A stretch of 64,000 nucleotides of DNA from Georgfuchsia toluolica (GTDB lineage: Bacteria; Pseudomonadota; Gammaproteobacteria; Burkholderiales; Rhodocyclaceae). The stretch lies in the NCBI RefSeq assembly GCF_907163265.1, contig NZ_CAJQUM010000001.1, positions 992,001 through 1,056,000 of the forward strand. Reading direction: 5' to 3'. The translations under genes were made by a program, and so were the position numbers. Each line of letters begins with the position of its first letter. Positions within the stretch are counted from its first letter, which is position 1. This document shows positions 35,460 through 43,149 of the stretch, piece after piece. The notes under the pieces were generated by a model. It was not told where the DNA came from. It did not search any database and saw only the letters and a program-made list of their open reading frames with translations.

Positions 35460-35797
35460 TATGCCGGTGCAGGAGCGGATTTAGCCAATTTGTCTGCGGA
35501 TAGCATTCATGATCCCATTCTCACGGGTAACGCCTGAAATCCGAATAATGAAAACAAGATATTGTTTTAGAATTACGAATGTCGCAAAACGGCCAGAAGC
35601 AGTCGTCGCCCAGACTTCCAGAGAGCTGTCATTCAGCCTCACACAACCCCTTCCAATTTATCCACAGCTGTCCGGTATATTGGAGTTGTTATACTGACGG
35701 CAAGAATGCCAAGTAATTGACAATGATGCACTTAGCACAGAGTTTTCGACGTCATCAATATCAATTGTTATACGGCCTCAGTGTCCGTGTAAACACT
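35460..35797. other. AT-richer intergenic stretch before cassette array
   Basis: No supported gene. Base composition drops compared with the left flank. GTTATAC occurs at 35688 and 35767, and an imperfect hairpin CAGTGT-N8-ACACTG (35780-35799 region) leads into the first cassette core. This might hold a decayed attachment site; I cannot prove it. Confidence 0.4.
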
Positions 35798-35807
35798 GTT
35801 AGAGCGC
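35798..35807 (+). other. Cassette core site (GTTAGAGCGC), left end of array
   Basis: GTTAGAGCGC fits the G^TTRRR core of integron recombination sites and ends directly before ATG 35808. Its exact reverse complement GCGCTCTAAC occurs at 36315-36324, at the end of the same ORF, as expected for the paired R' and R'' boxes of one cassette. Confidence 0.55.
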
Positions 35808-36323
35808 ATGACCACTCTTGCCGAACAATTCGAGAAGGCTGATCGTCTGGCCACAGTTACTCAAAGCATCGGCTTTGCCTTGTGGCAACTCCAAGAATTG
35901 GAGGGCGTCACCGCTAGCTACTTTGTCTTACTTGCGCAGGCCAAAAAAGGCATGGGCCTCGCGGAAGGGAACGATCTTGTTGAGAAGGCACAAGGCAAGA
36001 CGTTCGGAACCACGCTGCATCAAATTGCCAAGGCTGGTCTCGTGTCGCCTGAAATTGAAAAACGATTCACGAAACTTCTTTCCGAAAGAAACTGGCTGGT
36101 GCATCGCTCTCGCGCTGACAGTCGCAACGTAATTCACAATGGCAAAGCAATGGTCGCTCTCCTTGCAAGGCTCGAAGCCATGGCCGATGAATCTCTTGCA
36201 TTGCTCAAGTTCATTGATGCAGAAACCACGGCCTTCGTTCAGAAGCATGGCGTGTCAATGGACTACGTTGCGCAAGTATCCAAACAACTTTTGGAGCAAT
36301 GGCATGCAGCCGATGCGCTCTAA
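35808..36323 (+). CDS. Cassette 1: helical protein with HEPN-like RNxxxH motif
   Basis: 171 aa, almost entirely helical and acidic. ERNWLVHRSR contains R94-N-W-L-V-H99, the Rx4H motif (often RNxxxH) of HEPN ribonucleases, placed at the start of a late helix as in that fold. No other family is recognised. Many HEPN proteins are toxins or defence RNases. There is no good ribosome site; the start lies immediately after the cassette core, a usual arrangement for integron cassettes. Codon use and GC are lower than in the flanks. Function is inferred from one motif only. Confidence 0.6.
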   Translation: MTTLAEQFEKADRLATVTQSIGFALWQLQELEGVTASYFVLLAQAKKGMGLAEGNDLVEKAQGKTFGTTLHQIAKAGLVSPEIEKRFTKLLSERNWLVHRSRADSRNVIHNGKAMVALLARLEAMADESLALLKFIDAETTAFVQKHGVSMDYVAQVSKQLLEQWHAADAL

Positions 36324-36337
36324 CTCAAACGTTATGC
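36315..36337 (+). other. Short attC-like junction between cassettes 1 and 2
   Basis: GCGCTCTAAC (R''-like, complementary to the core at 35798), then TCAAAC and GTTATGC (core of the next cassette). The TAACTCAAACGTTATGC part resembles the right half (L'-R') of ordinary attC sites, but the central hairpin is missing, so only about 23 bases remain. A deletion between the repeated CTAAC of R'' and L' would explain it. Confidence 0.45.
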
Positions 36338-36406
36338 GGCAAGAGCGCGAAGTGAGGGTAACGGAGCGGCGAAACACATACTTGTTGGTGGAAGTAGAGG
36401 GCAGTC

Positions 36407-37621
36407 GTGAGTAAGAAGTATATCCAACGGGGGTTCTGGGCAATGAAAGAGAACGTTCTCGTGGATGCCAAAAAGTACCGCTACAAAGCTGAATGGGCAA
36501 GAGCCAGTGGAGGTGCTTTTACATCGGCCCAACGGAATGGATGGCTCGCCGAGGCTTGCTCTCACATGACTAGCCCGAAAGTACCTATGGGTTACTGGAC
36601 GCTGCTGCGTCTCAAGGAAAATTCACAGCAGTACCAGACGCCGGCGGATTGGAAGAAAGCGAACGCAAGTGCTTATGCGACGGCTAGCGCGCGGGGATGG
36701 CTGGAAGATTGCTGCGCCCATATGACGCGTGAAAGACTGCCCTCAGGATATTGGACGAAGGAGCGAGTTATCGAAAGCGCGCTTGGCTTCTCAACAGTCG
36801 CCGCATGGAGTTTGGTTGCTGGTGACGCCTATGATGCGGCGAAGAGAAATGGCTGGATAAAGGATGCCACAGCACACATGGTTAAGATAGTTTCCCATGG
36901 CGAGCACACTATGTATTCCTTCTTGCTCCAGCATGATATTGCCTTTGAATATCAAAAGAGGTTCGGTGACTTAAGAGATAAGAAGCATCTTCCGTTCGAC
37001 TTCTACCTACCGACCTTTCGGCTTGTGATTGAATTTCAAGGTCGGCAGCATTTCGAGACTTCGAAAACCAGCATGTATCGCAAGAACTTGGCGGGGCAGC
37101 AGAGACGTGATGCACTAAAGAGGTCTTACGCCGAAAGGATTGGGCTTCATTATTTGGAGCTGGATTGCTCCAAAGTCAAAGAGATTGAGTCAGCGATCAT
37201 TAGCAAACTGACTGACATTGCAGCCATGAAGGGCAAACCACTTAAGTGGACAAAACATGCACTTACAGAGAATGAGAAAAAGATATTGGCGTCGCTTGGT
37301 ATCTGGACGAAAGAAGCCATTTTAGTAGACGCCTTGAAATACGGTTGTATCAGGGATTGGAAAGCATGCGGCAATGCCGCCTATCAAGTAGCTTGTGTCA
37401 ATGGATGGAAGGAAGAGGCTACGAGCCACATGGCGCAATTGCAGAAGCCCAAAGGCTACTGGACGAAAGAGCGTGTGCTAGAGGACGCTCGCCTCTTCAC
37501 GGGTGTTATGGAGTGGTTTGGTGCGAATCAGAGCGCATGGGCTACAGCACAAAGAAATGGCTGGCTTCCAGAGGCGACAGCCCACATGACCAGACGTGTT
37601 CAAACCAAAAAATCGGCATGA
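36407..37621 (+). CDS. Cassette 2: PD-(D/E)XK nuclease domain flanked by five repeats
   Basis: 404 aa from GTG 36407 (AGAGG 6 bases upstream). Five repeats of about 45 residues (10-54, 62-106, 114-158, 299-342, 350-394) share a pattern: G-x-W-x-KE-x-x-x-x-DA ... W ... A-x-x-x-A-x-x-NGW ... ATAHM. Between the third and fourth lies a Vsr-like nuclease domain (about 166-275) with FEYQKRF, PFDFYLP (Asp198) and VIEFQGRQHF (Glu209, Gln211). The repeats probably bind DNA and the centre cuts it; this is inference from pattern. Related phage or homing-type nucleases carry similar repeats. GC is lower than in the surrounding chromosome. Confidence 0.7.
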   Translation: MSKKYIQRGFWAMKENVLVDAKKYRYKAEWARASGGAFTSAQRNGWLAEACSHMTSPKVPMGYWTLLRLKENSQQYQTPADWKKANASAYATASARGWLEDCCAHMTRERLPSGYWTKERVIESALGFSTVAAWSLVAGDAYDAAKRNGWIKDATAHMVKIVSHGEHTMYSFLLQHDIAFEYQKRFGDLRDKKHLPFDFYLPTFRLVIEFQGRQHFETSKTSMYRKNLAGQQRRDALKRSYAERIGLHYLELDCSKVKEIESAIISKLTDIAAMKGKPLKWTKHALTENEKKILASLGIWTKEAILVDALKYGCIRDWKACGNAAYQVACVNGWKEEATSHMAQLQKPKGYWTKERVLEDARLFTGVMEWFGANQSAWATAQRNGWLPEATAHMTRRVQTKKSA

Positions 37622-37675
37622 CGCAAATTCATCGAGGTTCGGTCGATGGGCGCTGCGCGAGAGCGCTCGTTATTG
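37616..37675 (+). other. attC-like site between cassettes 2 and 3
   Basis: GCATGAC (six of seven matches to the complement of the cassette-2 core GTTATGC) begins a 60-base imperfect palindrome with a GGGCGCTGCGCGAGAGCGCTC stem region, ending in GTTATTG. Sixty bases is the classic attC length. It overlaps the stop codon of the cassette 2 gene and is followed 16 bases later by the next start. Confidence 0.55.
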
Positions 37676-37691
37676 AGCGAAATTTGCAGCT

Positions 37692-38288
37692 ATGACTTCT
37701 AAGCCCGAGGCTGAAGACATTTTCGAATCGTTCTGCGATAGCCATGCGGTATCGTGGAAGAGAGTCCCCGTTGAAAAGACTCGGACGCCTGACTATATCG
37801 TTTCATTGAATGGCCAAAGTTTTTATTTTGAAGTTAAGCAAATTGACGAAGACGACAATTTCAAGATGTCGGGAGGGGTCAGTTCAAGGACCGTCGGGGC
37901 GCACATCCGACAGAAAATTCTTGACTCACGGAAGCAGATTCAGGTGGGCGCAAAGCACGGGGCACCTAGCATCCTTTTGGTTTACAACAATCTCGATCCA
38001 ATGCAGCTTTTCGGCACTGAGCAGCATGATTTCATCGCAGCTATGTACGGCGAAATGACAGTGGAACTCAAAGACAGTCGAATCGTAGATTCGTACCACG
38101 GTCGCAATTCCTTGCTCCGCGACGACCACAATACTTCCTTCAGCGCCGTCGGACACCTTCGGCATTCTGCAACCGGACCAATCGTCCGGCTCTATGAAAA
38201 CTCGTTCGCGCGTAACTCGCTGAACATTGTCTCGCTTCCGCCGTGCTTTGAAGTCGTGTACGTCGAGGTAACTCAACGTGCTGCATAA
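37692..38288 (+). CDS. Cassette 3: PD-(D/E)XK-like endonuclease-fold protein
   Basis: 198 aa. TPDYIVSLNGQSFYFEVKQI gives Pro33-Asp34 and Glu47-Val-Lys49, the PD...ExK signature of restriction-endonuclease-like folds, with a preceding helix (EDIFESFCDS) supplying Glu. The rest is a mixed alpha/beta chain ending VVYVEVTQ. No named family is recognised. It lies between two attC-like sites and so behaves as its own cassette. Any role in DNA cleavage or defence is inferred from the motif. Confidence 0.65.
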   Translation: MTSKPEAEDIFESFCDSHAVSWKRVPVEKTRTPDYIVSLNGQSFYFEVKQIDEDDNFKMSGGVSSRTVGAHIRQKILDSRKQIQVGAKHGAPSILLVYNNLDPMQLFGTEQHDFIAAMYGEMTVELKDSRIVDSYHGRNSLLRDDHNTSFSAVGHLRHSATGPIVRLYENSFARNSLNIVSLPPCFEVVYVEVTQRAA

Positions 38289-38352
38289 CCCGGCAGTCCA
38301 CACGGGCGCTGCGCGATAAAGCCGCGCAGCGCCGGTGACTTCTATGTTGAAA
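38283..38352 (+). other. attC site at right end of array
   Basis: GCATAAC begins the site and overlaps the stop codon. An 11-bp perfect stem GGCGCTGCGCG / CGCGCAGCGCC with loop ATAAAGC forms the centre, and the core GTTGAAA ends it: 70 bases. GCATAAC is the exact complement of the core GTTATGC at 36331. This is the best-formed integron attC candidate in the window. Confidence 0.65.
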
Positions 38353-38707
38353 GTCTGCTTCTCTTAGAGGTGACCGGCAGCAATGGGGCGGAACCTGCCA
38401 TTTGATACCTTCGCCTTTTCCCAAACTGGACGCAAAAATATTTATTGGCATATCCACAGAAAGAAAGGCCCCACGATCGATCCCTATGAGGCCAGAGGCG
38501 GGAGATTGCTTGTGGAGTTGTGCGGATACGCCCTCCTCGCGTTTGAATAACTGGCCAGTTATGCCAATAACTCCACATGGGATGCGCGCCGTGCTATGGC
38601 CTAAATTGTGGCCCACTGTGGCATTTTGTAGCCGTTTTCAGCCACTTTTCCATGCCGTAGTTATATTACCAATTTCACCGAAGAACCGCATGATTAAGCG
38701 GAAAAAT
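38353..38707. other. Non-coding stretch between array and tRNA-Val
   Basis: About 355 bases. Open frames on both strands lack protein character. It may hold the remains of further cassettes or of a conserved right boundary. An imperfect hairpin CCGC-N8-GCGG stands at 38687-38702 next to the tRNA 3' end. Confidence 0.4.
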
Positions 38708-38784
38708 TGGTAGGCGCGATTGGACTCGAACCAACGACCCCCACCATGTCAAGGTGGTGCTCTAACCAGCTGAGCTACGCGCCT
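38708..38784 (-). tRNA. tRNA-Val (GAC)
   Basis: Read on the minus strand it starts AGGCGCGTAGCTCAG, has anticodon stem CCACC/GGTGG around TTGACAT (anticodon GAC, reading GUC), T-arm GTTGG-TTCGAGT-CCAAT and a 7-bp acceptor closed by CGCGCCT. Discriminator A and an encoded CCA end the 77-base gene. It lies 51 bases beyond the prpE stop on the same strand and could be co-transcribed or separately driven. Confidence 0.95.
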
Positions 38785-38791
38785 GCGAAGA

Positions 38792-38819
38792 AGGCGCGCA
38801 TTTTACGTGAAACGCGCCT
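38792..38819 (-). terminator. Hairpin between prpE and tRNA-Val
   Basis: AGGCGCG and CGCGCCT form a perfect 7-bp stem with a 14-base loop just past the prpE stop. The following bases on the minus strand are TCTTC, only mildly U-rich, so termination may be partial. Confidence 0.45.
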
Positions 38820-38835
38820 CAAGTCAAAAACTAAA

Positions 38836-40725
38836 TCATCCGAGCAGCGCCTTGATGTTGGCCAGGGTATTCGGATCATCGAGTGTGCTCAGGTCGCCGG
38901 GATCGCGCCCTTCGGCAATGGCCTGTATCGAGCGGCGCAGCATCTTGCCGGAACGGGTCTTGGGCAGGCCGCCGACGAAATGCACCCGGCTCGGGCGGCC
39001 GATGGCGCCGAGGGTGGCGTCGACAGCCAGCATGACTTCCTTTTCCAGCGCCTTGCACAGTTCCGCTGTCGCTATTCGCGCGGCGTCCCTGACCACGGCG
39101 AAAGCGACTGGCATCTGGCCCTTGACCTCGTCCTTGACGCCGACCACGGCCACTTCGGCGATGGCCGGGTGCGACTGGATCGCCTCCTCGATCTCGCGCG
39201 TGCCGAGCCGGTGCCCGGCGACATTGATGACGTCATCGGTACGGCCGAGGATGTAATGGTAGCCGTCCTCATCGCGAATGCCCCAGTCGAAGGAGGAATA
39301 CACGAGAGGTTCCTTGAAAAGACTGAAATAGGTGCGCACAAAACGCTCGTCGTCGCCCCACACGGTCGACAGGCATCCCGGCGGCAGCGGCGGCTCGATG
39401 CCGACTATGCCCTTTTCATTGGCATCGCATTCGGTGCCGTCTTCGCGGAAGATCTTGAGCTTGTAGCCGTAGACCGCAAACGCCGGCGTGCCGTAGCGAA
39501 TCTCCGTCTTTTCCACCCCATGCACCGATGACAGGATCGGCCAGCCGGTCTCGGTCTGCCAGTAATTGTCGATCACCGGCCGGTCCAGTCCGCTCATGAT
39601 CCATTCGTGCGTCGGCTGGTCGAGCGGCTCTCCGGCGAGGAAAAGATGCTTCAGGCTGGAGAGATCGCTCTTCTTCAGCCAGGCCGGGTCGTGCTTCTTC
39701 AAGACCCGGATCGCCGTCGGCGAGGAGAACATCACGCTGACCCTGTATTTCTCCACCAGCCGCCACCAGATACCGGGGTCTGGGTTGATCGGCAATCCTT
39801 CGTACATGATGGTCGCCATGCCGGCAATGAGCGGCCCATAGACGATGTAGGAATGGCCCACCACCCAGCCGATGTCGGAGGTAGTGAACATGGTCTCACC
39901 CGCCTCACCGCAATAGATGCGCTTCATCGACGAGGCCAGGGCCACGCAGTAGCCGCCGGTGTCGCGCTGCACGCCCTTGGGCTTGCCCGTGGTGCCGGAG
40001 GTATAAAGAATATAGGAAGGCTCCGAGGATTCGAGCCAGGTCACTGGCACCTCGGCATAGCGATGTTCGGCGCGCAGCGTTTCGTAGTCGACATCGCGCC
40101 CCGCCACCTTGTTCCAGCCCTTGTGCAGACCGCGGTCAATCATCAGCACGCGGTTGGGCGGCATCTGCGACAGTTCGATCGCCTCGTCGAGCAGATGCTT
40201 GTAGGGGATCTCCTTGCCATTGCGAATGCCGGCTTCCGCCGACACGATCAGCATCGGCTGCGCGTCGTCGATGCGCAGCGCCAGCGAGTGCGGAGCAAAG
40301 CCGCCGAAGACCACGGAGTGCACGGCACCGATGCGCGCGCAGGCGAGCATGGCAAAGGCCGCTTCGGGAATCATCGGCATGTAGATCAGCACACGGTCGC
40401 CGCGGCCGACGCCGAGCGACTGCATGATCGCCGCCATGCACATCACCTCGGCCTTCAATTCGGCGAAGGAATAGGTAATCTCGTGGCCGGTCTCGGTGGA
40501 AACATAAATCAGGGCCGCATCATGCGGCCGTGCAGCGGCATGGCGGTCTACGGCGTTATGACAAAGATTGGTCTCGCCACCGACGAACCACTTGGCAAAG
40601 GGCGGCCGCGAATAATCGCAGACCTGATGGAAGGGCTTGTACCAATCAACCAGCCTGGCTTCCTCTGTCCAGAATGCATCGGGCTGTTCAATGGATTGCC
40701 GATAGAATGCCGAGTAGCTCGTCAT
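38836..40725 (-). CDS. prpE: Propionyl-CoA synthetase-like AMP-forming acyl-CoA ligase
   Basis: 629 aa from ATG 40725 (AGGAGG upstream). It has YILYTSGTTGKPKGVQRD (P-loop-like AMP-binding motif), YWQTETGWP, YILGRTDDVINVAGHRLGTREIE and RSGKMLRRSIQAIA, where the Lys is the acetylation-regulated catalytic residue. TSYSAFYRQSIEQPDAFW is the PrpE-type start. It activates propionate (and acetate) to CoA esters. It stands alone here, without the methylcitrate genes. Confidence 0.9.
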   Translation of the reverse strand: MTSYSAFYRQSIEQPDAFWTEEARLVDWYKPFHQVCDYSRPPFAKWFVGGETNLCHNAVDRHAAARPHDAALIYVSTETGHEITYSFAELKAEVMCMAAIMQSLGVGRGDRVLIYMPMIPEAAFAMLACARIGAVHSVVFGGFAPHSLALRIDDAQPMLIVSAEAGIRNGKEIPYKHLLDEAIELSQMPPNRVLMIDRGLHKGWNKVAGRDVDYETLRAEHRYAEVPVTWLESSEPSYILYTSGTTGKPKGVQRDTGGYCVALASSMKRIYCGEAGETMFTTSDIGWVVGHSYIVYGPLIAGMATIMYEGLPINPDPGIWWRLVEKYRVSVMFSSPTAIRVLKKHDPAWLKKSDLSSLKHLFLAGEPLDQPTHEWIMSGLDRPVIDNYWQTETGWPILSSVHGVEKTEIRYGTPAFAVYGYKLKIFREDGTECDANEKGIVGIEPPLPPGCLSTVWGDDERFVRTYFSLFKEPLVYSSFDWGIRDEDGYHYILGRTDDVINVAGHRLGTREIEEAIQSHPAIAEVAVVGVKDEVKGQMPVAFAVVRDAARIATAELCKALEKEVMLAVDATLGAIGRPSRVHFVGGLPKTRSGKMLRRSIQAIAEGRDPGDLSTLDDPNTLANIKALLG

Positions 40726-40814
40726 GACGTCCTCCTGAGTAAGTATCATTTACCGGTCAGCAGGCTGCACAAACATAGCGATACTTTACAACCTTACCGC
40801 CAAGGCCGATTGCC

Positions 40815-41234
40815 ATGTCCTACGATCCGCAAAATATTTTTGCCCGAATCCTGCGCGGCGAACTGCCCTGCATCAAGCTTTACGAAGATGAACAAACGAT
40901 GTCCTTCATGGACATCATGCCGCAAACCGAGGGGCACGCGCTGGTGATCCCCAAGGAAGGCGCCGCCATGATTTTCGAGCTGTCGCCCGCCAGCCTGACG
41001 GCCACCATTCTGACCACGCAAAAAATCGCCACGGCGGTACGCAAGGCCCTGAATGTGCCGGGCGTGCTGATCGCACAAGCCAATGGCGCCGCCGCCATGC
41101 AGAGCGTACCGCATGTGCATTTTCATGTCATACCGCGCCGCGAAGGCGAACTCATGCGCTTCCATGCGACGGTACTGGAAGACAGTGCAAAACTCGAACA
41201 GTTGGCCGCGAAAATCATCGCGGCGCTGGAATAA
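40815..41234 (+). CDS. HIT family protein
   Basis: 139 aa. IFARILRGELPCIKLYEDE at the start and the HIT triad HVHFHVIPR near residue 103 show a histidine-triad nucleotide hydrolase of the HinT-like group. It acts on purine nucleotide phosphoramidates or dinucleotides. Its TAA is followed at once by the ATG of the transporter gene, so they share a transcript. Confidence 0.92.
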   Translation: MSYDPQNIFARILRGELPCIKLYEDEQTMSFMDIMPQTEGHALVIPKEGAAMIFELSPASLTATILTTQKIATAVRKALNVPGVLIAQANGAAAMQSVPHVHFHVIPRREGELMRFHATVLEDSAKLEQLAAKIIAALE

Positions 41235-42788
41235 ATGCGTCCGCACCGTTTTCTGTTTTTGCTGCTGCTGTTCACCTGCGCCGGCACGGGTGCCGCGGAC
41301 CTGTCGATCGGACTTGCGGCCGATGTCTCCTCGCTAGATCCGCACTACCTCAACGTCGCCTCGAACAATGCCGTCGCCAGCCACTTCTTCGATACGCTGG
41401 TCGAAGTGGATGCCGATGGGCATTTGATTCCGGGTCTCGCCGAATCGTGGCGAACCATCAATCCCACGACCTGGGAATTCAAGTTGCGCCGTGGCGTGAA
41501 ATTCAGCGACGGCTCCGATCTCACCCTCGACGATGTGCTGTTTTCGCTCGATCGCCCGGCGGCCATCGTCAACAGTCCCGGCCCATTTACCTCCTTCACC
41601 AAGCCCATCAAGAGCAAACGCGTCATCGACGCCGATACGCTGCAAATCGTCACGGCGCAGCCCTACGGCCCGCTGCCGTTGAATCTTGCCTCGGTCTTCA
41701 TCGTCTCCAGACGCGCGGCGGCCAGCGCCACCAGCGAGGACTTCAACAGCGGCAAAGCCATTGTCGGCAGCGGGCCTTACCGCTTCGTCGCCTTCCGTCG
41801 CGGCGAGAGTATCGAGATGGCACGCAACGAGCATTACTGGGGGACGAAACCCGCCTGGGACAAGGTGACCTTCCGCATCCAGACCAACGATGCGACGCGG
41901 CTTGCGTCCCTGCTGGCCGGGCAGACCGACGCCATCGAAGCCGTTCCCGTCGCCGACTTGCAACGGCTCAAGCACGATGCGCGGTTTCGCATCGAGCAAC
42001 GCGTCTCGTGGCGCACCCTGTTCCTGCAACTCGACCAGGGCCGCGGCGTGACGCCCGACATCAGCGACAGCCATGGCAAGCCGCTCACGCGCAACCCCTT
42101 GCAGGACAAACGCGTGCGGCTGGCCATGGCGAAGGCCATCAACCGCAACGCACTCGTGGAGCATACGCTGGAAGGATTGGGCATCCCCGCCGCCGACCTG
42201 GTAGCGCCGGGCATCTTCGGCCATGCCGACGCCCTGCAGCCCACCGCCTATGATCCCGAGGGCGCCAAGCGCCTGCTGGCCGAAGCCGGATATGCCGGCG
42301 GCTTCGACCTCGTCCTGCACGGCCCCAACAACCGCTACATCAACGATGGCCAGGTGCTGCAAACCATTGCGCAGTTCTATTCCCGCATCGGCATTCGCAG
42401 CAGGGTCGTCACCCTGCCGCTCGCCGTCTATTTCGGCAAGCTGCGCGCGGGCGCCTACAGCGTCGGCCTGCTCGGCTGGGGCTCCCTCGCCAGCGACCTC
42501 GCCCTGCGCAACATCGTCTGCACACCGGACACGAATACTGGCGCCGGTACCTGGAACTGGAGCGGCTACAGCAATCGCGACGTCGATGCGACCATCAACC
42601 AGGCCCTGGCCGAAACCGATCAGGGCAAGCGTGCAAAACTGGATGTGGAAGCCGCAACCCGCGCCATCAATGACGTAGCCATCATTCCGCTGCACCACCA
42701 GATCGTGAGCTGGGCCATGAAGAAAGGCCTGCGCTACACGCCGCGCGTCGACGAATTCACCTTCGCGCAGCAGTTCCGTAAAGAATAA
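41235..42788 (+). CDS. Peptide/nickel-type ABC transporter substrate-binding protein
   Basis: 517 aa. Signal peptide (RFLFLLLLFTCAGTGAADLS), then SBP family 5 features: VASNNAVASHFFDTLVEVDADG, LIPGLAESWRTINPTTWEFKLR, GVKFSDG and IVGSGPYRF. It binds oligopeptides or similar solutes in the periplasm for the two permeases downstream. An interspersed repeat block of about 360 bases separates it from the first permease. Confidence 0.92.
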   Translation: MRPHRFLFLLLLFTCAGTGAADLSIGLAADVSSLDPHYLNVASNNAVASHFFDTLVEVDADGHLIPGLAESWRTINPTTWEFKLRRGVKFSDGSDLTLDDVLFSLDRPAAIVNSPGPFTSFTKPIKSKRVIDADTLQIVTAQPYGPLPLNLASVFIVSRRAAASATSEDFNSGKAIVGSGPYRFVAFRRGESIEMARNEHYWGTKPAWDKVTFRIQTNDATRLASLLAGQTDAIEAVPVADLQRLKHDARFRIEQRVSWRTLFLQLDQGRGVTPDISDSHGKPLTRNPLQDKRVRLAMAKAINRNALVEHTLEGLGIPAADLVAPGIFGHADALQPTAYDPEGAKRLLAEAGYAGGFDLVLHGPNNRYINDGQVLQTIAQFYSRIGIRSRVVTLPLAVYFGKLRAGAYSVGLLGWGSLASDLALRNIVCTPDTNTGAGTWNWSGYSNRDVDATINQALAETDQGKRAKLDVEAATRAINDVAIIPLHHQIVSWAMKKGLRYTPRVDEFTFAQQFRKE

Positions 42789-43140
42789 AACTTGGCCACA
42801 GAGGACACAGAGAAAAACCCACGATCAAGTGTAGTGCTGCACTCTTGATGGAACATATGGAAAAAGTCTCGTCATTCCCGCGAAGGCGGGAATCCAGAGT
42901 CTTGAAAAGTCGCTGGATTCCGGCTCGCCCCCCGGGTCAAGCCCGGGGCTTCGGCTCACGACGCGGCGTCCGGAATGACCGAAGGGAATCCCCGTGGGAT
43001 GACGGCTATGAATTGATGTTTCAATATCAATGTATCGCACTACTGGCAATGTTTACACCGATCATCCGAATGCCTGGATTTTGCCTTTCCTCTGTATTCT
43101 CTGTGCCCTCTGTGTCCTCTGTGGCTAATTGCCTTTTTCA
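42789..43140. repeat. Nested interspersed repeats between transporter genes
   Basis: Outer arms: GGCCACAGAGGACACAGAG (about 42794-42812) and CTCTGTGTCCTCTGTGGC (about 43107-43126) in inverted order. Inside: GTCATTCCCGCGAAGGCGGG (42873) paired with GCGTCCGGAATGAC (42967-42980), and CGAAGGGAATCCCCG. The outer type recurs at 63313-63451 and the inner type at 56787-56850. The right arm ends a few bases before the permease ribosome site. Confidence 0.8.
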
Positions 43141-43149
43141 AGGATAACC

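Noticed and set aside
38402-38713. Coding frames between the cassette array and tRNA-Val as a possible integrase remnant
   Set aside because: I could not find the tyrosine recombinase motifs (R...HxxR...Y) in any frame there.
39607-40947. 446-codon open frame opposite prpE
   Set aside because: Shadow frame; prpE motifs are unambiguous on the other strand.
41334-42698. 454-codon open frame opposite the substrate-binding protein
   Set aside because: Shadow frame without family resemblance.
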